In this document: piece by piece, positions 1-4,069 of the stretch
Layout of the letters: each line of letters opens with the position of its first letter
Numbering within the stretch: position 1 is the first letter of the stretch
From: Eubacterium sp.
GTDB taxonomy: Bacteria; Bacillota; Clostridia; Oscillospirales; Acutalibacteraceae
Direction of reading: 5' to 3'
DNA length: 5,299 nt
Assembly: GCA_017543415.1 (NCBI GenBank)
Contig: JAFYGD010000145.1
Span: 1 to 5,299 of the forward strand
Notes under the pieces: model-generated
Database searches by the model: none
Told to the model about the DNA's origin: nothing
The model's input: the letters and a program-made list of their open reading frames with translations, nothing else
Program-made: the position numbers and the translations under genes

Positions 1-171
1 ACTAAAAGGACTCTGAAAATTGTTCAGCCAGCTGAAGAAGGAGATTATACACGTTATTATTTGGATGATTTACGAAGCGAACGAAAAATAGAAATATTTG
101 CATTGAAACAGTATTTGAAAGAAAAATTTGATATTGATTTTAAGCCTAGAAATGATAAATCAACATTTTGA
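1..171 (+). CDS. C-terminal end of an unrecognised protein (partial, 5' end off window)
   Basis: Frame 1 is open from the first base to a TGA at 169-171, giving the last 56 residues of a protein whose start lies to the left. The tail is highly charged and rich in Lys, Glu, Asp, Tyr and Phe. It contains a YYLDDLRSERKIEIFALKQ stretch that would form an amphipathic helix and ends in a basic, polar tail. I do not recognise a family and assign no function. The AT-rich codon choice (AAA, GAA, TTT, ATT, AGA/CGA) differs from the GGC/GCC/CGC-containing codons of the genes from 483 onward. This suggests a different origin, possibly a mobile element interrupting spoVAD. A terminator lies about 105 bases downstream. 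A recombinase tail is possible from context only; nothing in these residues shows it. Confidence 0.6.
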   Translation, partial: TKRTLKIVQPAEEGDYTRYYLDDLRSERKIEIFALKQYLKEKFDIDFKPRNDKSTF

Positions 172-482
172 TAATAAACAGAATTTACTTTTAGTTAGAT
201 AATAGTACATTATATTGTACCTTTCGCATATATGTGCTAATTTTAAATATTACAAATTGTAACCTTTTTAGCGATAAAAAACGCCTGAAACGCAGTTGTA
301 GCAACGGTTTCGGGCGTTTTTGTATAGGGTATTGTCAGTAAAAGACCAAAAACGTAGATAATAGACAATATTTGCGTAAAAATTGGATAAATTTAGGGTG
401 AAATTTTTGAACTTGTTGTAATTGCACAAATTCTGTTGACAGTATTTGGTAATCTGTACAAAAATATCGTCTAAACTTGACA
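172..482. other. AT-rich non-coding stretch; candidate end of an inserted element
   Basis: No convincing gene is present in this stretch of about 310 bases. It holds a clear intrinsic terminator (277-321) and several inverted repeats: GTACA/TGTAC (205-209 and 216-220), the near-palindrome GCATATATGTGC (226-237) and TATTGTC/GACAATA (330-336 and 364-370). It is clearly AT-richer than everything to its right. It stops at 482, where SpoVAD coding sequence starts abruptly. The frame entering SpoVAD is closed by TAA at 450-452, so nothing upstream encodes the missing SpoVAD residues. A minus-strand reading frame at 268-489 runs through the terminator hairpin and resembles no known protein, so it is not called. 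Confidence 0.5.
277..321 (+). terminator. Intrinsic terminator, probably active in both directions
   Basis: AAAAACGCCTGAAAC (277-291) pairs with GTTTCGGGCGTTTTT (307-321) over 15 base pairs, including one G-T pair. A nested GTTG/CAAC hairpin (295-298 and 302-305) sits in the loop. The 3' arm runs into five T residues on the plus strand, and the opposite strand ends in six T residues, so it can work both ways. It most likely ends transcription of the partial gene that stops at 171. It also insulates the spoVAD fragment from read-through. Confidence 0.85.
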
Positions 483-878
483 ATGGCACCTGCCGCGGCG
501 AGGACTATCAAAGACTTTCTTCACGATACAAAAACTTCGTCAGAAGACTACGATTTAATCCTTACGGGCGACCTTGGCTATACAGGTACGGAGCTGCTTC
601 ACGAAATACTTGAAATTGAGTATAACCTGAATATTCAGAGCGTTCATAACGATTGCGGGCTTATGATATACGATTTAAAAAAGCAGGACGTAAATTCGGG
701 CGGTTCGGGCTGCGGCTGCAGCGCTTCGGTGCTTTGTTCCCATATTCTTAAAAGAATAAAAAACGGCGAGCTTAATAAGGTGCTTTTTGTTGCAACCGGC
801 GCGCTTATGAGCCCGACCTCAACAAAGCAGGGCCAGCCTATTCCCGGTATTGCCCATGCGGTTTTAATACAAAAATAA
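483..878 (+). pseudogene. spoVAD: Stage V sporulation protein AD, C-terminal fragment (interrupted spoVAD)
   Basis: The 131 residues from MAPAAARTIKDFL to the stop match the C-terminal ~40% of SpoVAD, a thiolase-fold protein of about 338 residues. SpoVAD belongs to the SpoVA system that moves dipicolinic acid into the developing spore and binds dipicolinate. Recognisable family segments are MAPAAA, YDLILTGDLG, HNDCGLMIYD, SGGSGCGCSA, LFVATGALMSPTS and IPGIAHAV. Full-length SpoVAD would have about 200 further residues before MAPAAA; here that sequence is replaced by unrelated AT-rich DNA. TTG at 477 could be a formal start, but no ribosome binding site precedes 477 or 483, so independent translation is unlikely. 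There is no stop or frameshift inside the fragment and its natural stop is present. That means a recent break, or a gene split by an excisable element. No spoVAE follows; the gene ends in a terminator. Confidence 0.9.
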
Positions 879-899
879 AGCAGCTGATTCAGCTGCTTT
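877..899. terminator. Bidirectional terminator shared by the convergent spoVAD fragment and the azoreductase operon
   Basis: AAAGCAGCTG (877-886) and CAGCTGCTTT (890-899) form a perfect 10-base-pair stem with a 3-base loop. It is followed by T residues on the plus strand and by a run of T on the minus strand after the opposite arm. The hairpin includes two bases of the spoVAD TAA (876-878) and the last base of the azoreductase TAA (complement of 899-901). One compact structure therefore ends both convergent genes. Confidence 0.85.
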
Positions 900-1444
900 T
901 ATAATTTATCTATTGTAGTTTTTACAATTTGTTCCGCGTCAAAGCCTTCAACGTCAAGCATTTCTGCTTTTATTAAAGTCGCTTTCGGTATTCCCATAAA
1001 CGTTTGGGCAAGCTCTTTTATGTAACCAAAGCTGTAATCGGGAACATACGGACCTCCGGCAGTAGTAACGTAAAACAGTTCTTCCGCCCTGCAAAGTCCG
1101 TGCGGCGAACCGTCGGGCGCGTATTCCGAAACAATGCCGGTTACATAGATGTTTTCAATGTATAATTTGAGCAGCGACGGGAAAGAAGAATCCCAGTACG
1201 GTGCGGAAATTACAATTTTATCCGCTTTTGCAAACTGTTTTGCAAGGTCAAACATCTTATCCGAGTAGTCGCCTTTTTCAATAAGCCCCGTGCGTTTTTC
1301 AAGCCTTTCTTCGTTCAGAGGCTGAAGGCCATTTTCGGGAAGATATAGCTCAGTATATTCGTTTCCGAGTTTTTTAAGTAAAGCCCTTGCAATTCTGTCA
1401 GTGCGCGATTCGCTGCGGGGGCAGCTGTTAATATATAAAATCAT
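899..1444 (-). CDS. Flavodoxin-fold NAD(P)H oxidoreductase, FMN-dependent azoreductase / quinone reductase type
   Basis: This 181-residue protein has the layout of the flavodoxin-like NAD(P)H dehydrogenase (quinone)/AzoR family: cytoplasmic FMN enzymes that use NAD(P)H to reduce quinones, azo or nitro compounds. It opens with a beta strand and phosphate-binding loop (ILYINSCPRSESRT, residues 2-15). Residues 81-99 (APYWDSSFPSLLKLYIENI) correspond to the flavin-contacting PMYNFGIPAQLKAYIDRV-type segment of AzoR. Residues 127-133 (TTAGGPY) match the second FMN-binding loop. The length is slightly below the usual ~200 residues. The ATG at 1444 follows a GGAAAGG ribosome binding site. It starts 18 bases after the upstream gene stops and is the last gene of a three-gene minus-strand cluster. 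The physiological substrate cannot be read from sequence. Confidence 0.85.
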   Translation of the reverse strand: MILYINSCPRSESRTDRIARALLKKLGNEYTELYLPENGLQPLNEERLEKRTGLIEKGDYSDKMFDLAKQFAKADKIVISAPYWDSSFPSLLKLYIENIYVTGIVSEYAPDGSPHGLCRAEELFYVTTAGGPYVPDYSFGYIKELAQTFMGIPKATLIKAEMLDVEGFDAEQIVKTTIDKL

Positions 1445-1462
1445 TTTTTTGACCTTTCCGTT

Positions 1463-1894
1463 TTATTCACATGTTTCTTCGCTTTCGTTAAGAATACCGT
1501 AAAGCCACATTCTGAATTCATTGAAGTGTTTTGGGAAATTCTGCGAGCCGTCTGCCTGAAGCCTTTCCCCTCCGTTATAAACTGCGGTAAGTTTAAACAT
1601 AGTTCCGTCAAGCACGCCCCTTGGGTGGTTCCCGTGAAAACCGTTCCACTTAATGAAATCAAATCCGTTCAGCGCGTCAATAACCGTCTGCTTTTCGCAA
1701 ATAGTTCTTTTTATCGGCATTCTCTCTTCGCTGCCGTTTGCATATGACATATTGTAATACGCAATTTCAATGCTGTTTTCGGCGGAAGTAAACTCATATT
1801 CTTCAGTAACGCGCATTCCGCTAAGACGAAGATTCAGAAAATCAATATCGGTAATTGTATTGCCTTTTGGATTATTATGACTTTTCAAAAACAT
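1463..1894 (-). CDS. Conserved-looking hypothetical protein, 143 residues
   Basis: I do not recognise a named family. The product is soluble, with no signal peptide or membrane segment, and acidic at its C-terminus. Its second half carries a tryptophan/glycine-rich segment, FIKWNGFHGNHPRGVLDGT (residues 80-98). This is followed by FKLTAVYNGGERLQADGSQNFPKHFNEF, which looks like a small beta-sheet domain with a conserved GS.NFP turn found in various uncharacterised Firmicute proteins. The ATG at 1894 is preferred because GGGAG (complement of 1903-1907) lies 8 bases upstream. The longer alternative from 1912 (149 residues) directly abuts the previous stop (TAAATG) but has no good ribosome binding site. 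The short spacing to both neighbours suggests co-transcription with the YdeI-like and azoreductase genes. Real coding is likely; function is unknown. Confidence 0.75.
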   Translation of the reverse strand: MFLKSHNNPKGNTITDIDFLNLRLSGMRVTEEYEFTSAENSIEIAYYNMSYANGSEERMPIKRTICEKQTVIDALNGFDFIKWNGFHGNHPRGVLDGTMFKLTAVYNGGERLQADGSQNFPKHFNEFRMWLYGILNESEETCE

Positions 1895-1912
1895 ATCTTC
1901 ATCTCCCGTCAT

Positions 1913-2482
1913 TTATCTGTAGTATTTTTCAATTCCGCCGTAGCCGATAATCAGCTTGTTATCGCGGGTTTTGTTAATAAAGTTTTTAAGCCTTTTTTCA
2001 AATTCCCGCGGCCGTTTTCTTGCCGCGTCAATGTATGCAATCCGTATTCTTTTGTACGGCTCGGTGAAGGACTGATAGTTCTTCCATGCATCTTCGTCAT
2101 TTTTTATTTCGTCAATAATATCCTGTGGAAAAACGAAAGGCGTGGTTATAAGCTGTTTAACGCTTTCCTTAACTTTGGGGTGAAGCAGGTTGTGAGCGTC
2201 AAGCCATATCAGCCTCTCAATGTTCGGCTGTGAATACGGGCTGTTTTTTCTTCGCGGTGTAAACCGCCTTATGTGGTGCTTTTCATCAAGAGTTCCCGCA
2301 ACCCCGTCAATCCATCCAAAGCAGAGTGCTTCCTCAACCGCGTCGTTGTATGAAACGCTTTTTTCACCGGAATCAACTGTCGGAAAAACAAACCATATTT
2401 CTTCTTCGCTGTCAAAATGCTCCGAAAGCCAGCGTCGCCACTCGCTTCTTTCACCTGCATAAAACAAATTGCGTTCTTTCAT
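1913..2482 (-). CDS. YdeI/OmpD-associated family protein
   Basis: This 189-residue protein matches the YdeI/OmdA (OmpD-associated) family. Diagnostic segments are WRRWLSEHFDSEEEIWFVF (residues 15-33), KSVSYNDAVEEALCFGWIDG (41-60), RRFTPRRKNSPYS (72-84) and the C-terminal PYKRIRIAYIDAARKRPREFEKRL (142-165). The C-terminal basic helix is typical. Members are small cytoplasmic proteins, some annotated as bacteriocin-protection or stress-related proteins, but no biochemical activity is firmly known. The ATG at 2482 follows GGGAG (complement of 2491-2495) with 8-base spacing. It is the first gene of the minus-strand cluster, about 80 bases downstream of the predicted transcription start at a near-consensus promoter. 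The family call is secure; the role is not. Confidence 0.9.
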   Translation of the reverse strand: MKERNLFYAGERSEWRRWLSEHFDSEEEIWFVFPTVDSGEKSVSYNDAVEEALCFGWIDGVAGTLDEKHHIRRFTPRRKNSPYSQPNIERLIWLDAHNLLHPKVKESVKQLITTPFVFPQDIIDEIKNDEDAWKNYQSFTEPYKRIRIAYIDAARKRPREFEKRLKNFINKTRDNKLIIGYGGIEKYYR

Positions 2483-2505
2483 TTAATTAACTCCCGTAAA
2501 AATGC

Positions 2506-2530
2506 CTGATAATTCGGAAGAATTTATCAG
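2506..2530 (-). promoter_or_regulatory. Hairpin / inverted repeat in the leader of the minus-strand operon
   Basis: CTGATAA (2506-2512) and TTATCAG (2524-2530) are perfect inverted repeats. TTC/GAA (2513-2515 and 2520-2522) extends the stem to 10 base pairs around a 4-base loop with one bulged T. It lies between the predicted minus-strand start (~2563) and the ribosome binding site (2491-2495). It could be an RNA hairpin or a repressor operator. It is not followed by a T run in the minus direction, so a terminator is unlikely. Confidence 0.4.
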
Positions 2531-2538
2531 ATTGATGA

Positions 2539-2566
2539 TTGTAAATCAAACGATGTGTTGTATAAT
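2539..2566 (+). promoter_or_regulatory. Candidate sigmaA promoter for the leader ORF and rhaBA
   Basis: TTGTAA (2539-2544) and a perfect TATAAT (2561-2566) are separated by 16 bases. Transcription would begin near 2573, placing the 12-codon leader ORF and then rhaB in the transcript. It overlaps the opposing minus-strand promoter, so the two may compete. Confidence 0.5.
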
Positions 2567-2569
2567 TGA

Positions 2570-2598
2570 ATTGTAGACATAATCCGTTCATTTGTCAA
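2570..2598 (-). promoter_or_regulatory. Near-consensus sigmaA promoter for the YdeI-unknown-azoreductase operon
   Basis: On the minus strand, TTGACA (complement of 2593-2598) and TACAAT (complement of 2570-2575) are separated by exactly 17 bases. That is a perfect -35 with a one-mismatch -10. The predicted start is about 2563, giving a leader of roughly 80 bases before the ATG at 2482. No other promoter this good lies upstream of the three minus-strand genes. Confidence 0.75.
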
Positions 2599-2609
2599 GG
2601 AGATGTAAT

Positions 2610-2648
2610 ATGTTAAAGCTCTTGAAATGCATGGGAAGTAAAAGATAA
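2610..2648 (+). CDS. 12-codon candidate leader peptide upstream of rhaB
   Basis: AAGGAG (2597-2602) stands 7 bases before ATG at 2610, which opens a short frame encoding MLKLLKCMGSKR and ends with TAA at 2646-2648. The ribosome binding site and spacing are as good as those of the real genes nearby. The frame is far too short to score as coding on composition. It sits 60 bases before rhaB and downstream of the 2539-2566 promoter. It could be a regulatory leader peptide, or the remnant of a lost gene start. It has no codon bias or repeated codons that would point to a classic attenuator. Confidence 0.35.
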   Translation: MLKLLKCMGSKR

Positions 2649-2676
2649 AAACAGACTGTAACATCCGTAAGATATG

Positions 2677-2701
2677 TGTTATAATAGGGTACATAAAGGA
2701 G
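2677..2701 (+). promoter_or_regulatory. Candidate extended -10 promoter and ribosome binding site of rhaB
   Basis: TGTTATAAT (2677-2685) is an extended -10 element (TGN followed by a perfect TATAAT). No good -35 is present; the best is CTGTAA at 2656-2661, three of six matches. A weak -35 is common in activator-dependent sugar promoters, but that is inference. Transcription would start near 2692, leaving a leader of only about 17 bases. AAGGAG (2696-2701) is the rhaB ribosome binding site, 7 bases before the ATG at 2709. Confidence 0.5.
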
Positions 2702-2708
2702 AATTTAT

Positions 2709-4067
2709 ATGACTTACCATCTTGCAATAGATTTGGGTGCGTCAAGCGGGCGCCACATCCTCGGTTATATTGAAAACGGTAAAATTGTGCTTGAAGAGGT
2801 ACACCGTTTTGAAGATTATCTTAAAGAGGAAAACGGCTCTCTCACCTGGGATATTGAAAAAATGGTGCGTGAGGTTAAGGCGGGTATCGCAAAATGCGGC
2901 GAGCTCGGTAAAATTCCCTCAACAATCGCCATTGATACCTGGGGTGTAGACTACGTTCTGCTTGATGAAAACAAAAACGAGCTTCTTCCTGCCTATGCCT
3001 ACCGTGATAACAGGAATAACCTTATTCAGCCCGAGGTTGAAAAGGTAATTACCCAAAAGGTGCTTTATGCCAAAACGGGTATTCAGAAGGCTAATTTCAA
3101 CACCCTCTATCAGCTTTACTGCGATAAAAAAAGCGGAAAGCTTGAAAAGGCGAAGTACTTTTTAATGATGCCCGATTACCTTGCGTTTAAGCTTACGGGC
3201 GTTATTAAAAATGAGTATACAGAGGCTTCAACCTCAAATCTTATCAATGCAAAATCAAAAATCTGGGATACCGGAATACTTGATACCCTCGGAATAAAAA
3301 AGGATATTTTCAGCGATGTATCGCTGCCCTGTACAAAAGTCGGCGCGCTTATGGGCTTTGATTTTGAAAGCACGGTAGTCCTTGCTCCCTCCCACGATAC
3401 AGCAAGCGCGGTGGCCGCTTGTTCTACGGGTGACAACGGGGTTTACATATCCTCGGGTACGTGGTCGCTTATAGGTACGGAAAACCCCGAACCCGTTTTA
3501 ACCGAAGAAGCGCTTAAAGCCAACTTTACCAACGAAGGCGGAATTAATTTCCGTTACCGCTTTCTTAAAAATTTTATGGGTATGTGGCTGTTTCAGAATA
3601 TCCGTAAGGACTTGAATAAGAATTATACCTATGATGAAATGATGAAGCTTGCAGAAAAAAGCGGCAGATTTGAGGAAATTGATACCAACGCTCCCGAATT
3701 TCTTGCACCGGATAATATGATTGAAGCAATAAGAGCTTATCTCGGTAACGAGAGTCTGCCCGTTGAAGTTGTAATCAATTCGGTTTACCATTCGCTTGCA
3801 AAAGCGTATGCAGGCGTTGTAAAGGAAATAGAAGAAATCAGTAATAAAACGGTTGATACAATAAACATTGTCGGCGGCGGAAGCAAGGACGCTTATCTAA
3901 ATAAGCTGACCGCAAAGTACACGGGTAAAAGGGTGCTTGCGGGTCCTGTTGAAGCCACGGCAACGGGCAATATTATTTCCCAGATGATGTATTCAAAAGA
4001 GGTTAAAACTCTTGAAGAGGCAAGGGAGCTTGTTAAGTTATCCTTTGATATTAAGGAGGTTATGTAA
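2709..4067 (+). CDS. rhaB: Rhamnulokinase (L-rhamnulose kinase), FGGY family
   Basis: This 452-residue kinase transfers phosphate from ATP to L-rhamnulose, giving L-rhamnulose-1-phosphate in the cytoplasmic L-rhamnose pathway. The N-terminal actin-like domain starts with the phosphate-binding DLGASSGR (residues 8-15) and contains IDTWGVDYVLLD (75-86), typical of rhamnulokinases. The catalytic aspartate is Asp230 in APSHDTASAV, equivalent to Asp237 of E. coli RhaB. The C-terminal domain has GTWSLIG (250-256), NFMGMWLFQNIRKDL and the adenosine-binding VGGGS (388-392). It is shorter than E. coli RhaB (489 residues), partly through a shortened stretch just before the catalytic HDTA, but no key motif is missing. 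The ATG at 2709 has AAGGAG 7 bases upstream. The stop overlaps the rhaA start by one base (TAATG), implying translational coupling. Confidence 0.96.
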   Translation: MTYHLAIDLGASSGRHILGYIENGKIVLEEVHRFEDYLKEENGSLTWDIEKMVREVKAGIAKCGELGKIPSTIAIDTWGVDYVLLDENKNELLPAYAYRDNRNNLIQPEVEKVITQKVLYAKTGIQKANFNTLYQLYCDKKSGKLEKAKYFLMMPDYLAFKLTGVIKNEYTEASTSNLINAKSKIWDTGILDTLGIKKDIFSDVSLPCTKVGALMGFDFESTVVLAPSHDTASAVAACSTGDNGVYISSGTWSLIGTENPEPVLTEEALKANFTNEGGINFRYRFLKNFMGMWLFQNIRKDLNKNYTYDEMMKLAEKSGRFEEIDTNAPEFLAPDNMIEAIRAYLGNESLPVEVVINSVYHSLAKAYAGVVKEIEEISNKTVDTINIVGGGSKDAYLNKLTAKYTGKRVLAGPVEATATGNIISQMMYSKEVKTLEEARELVKLSFDIKEVM

Positions 4068-4069
4068 TG
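4053..4069 (+). promoter_or_regulatory. rhaA ribosome binding site inside rhaB, with TAATG stop-start overlap
   Basis: AAGGAGG (4053-4059) lies within the last codons of rhaB, 7 bases before the rhaA ATG (4067-4069). The rhaB TAA (4065-4067) shares its last A with that ATG. This fixes the rhaA start and indicates coupled translation of kinase and isomerase. Confidence 0.85.

Noticed and set aside
209..240. Minus-strand TATAAT near 209-214 as a promoter reading into the partial gene
   Set aside because: There is no acceptable -35 at 16-18 bases, and it would only make antisense RNA to the left gene.
436..462. TTGACA-N15-TACAAA as a promoter for the spoVAD fragment
   Set aside because: The spacer is two bases too short, the -10 is imperfect, and no ribosome binding site follows. 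It is kept only as a coincidence in AT-rich DNA.
268..489. Minus-strand 73-codon reading frame
   Set aside because: It runs through the terminator hairpin and across the spoVAD junction, and the protein looks like translated AT-rich DNA with no recognisable domain.
1877..2233. Plus-strand frame of 118 codons opposite the YdeI-like gene
   Set aside because: It is the antisense shadow of a clearly recognised gene, with no ribosome binding site or family similarity.
2546..2557. TCAAACGATGTG as a catabolite-repression (cre) site
   Set aside because: It matches the cre consensus only at the CG core and a few flanking bases and lacks the required symmetry.
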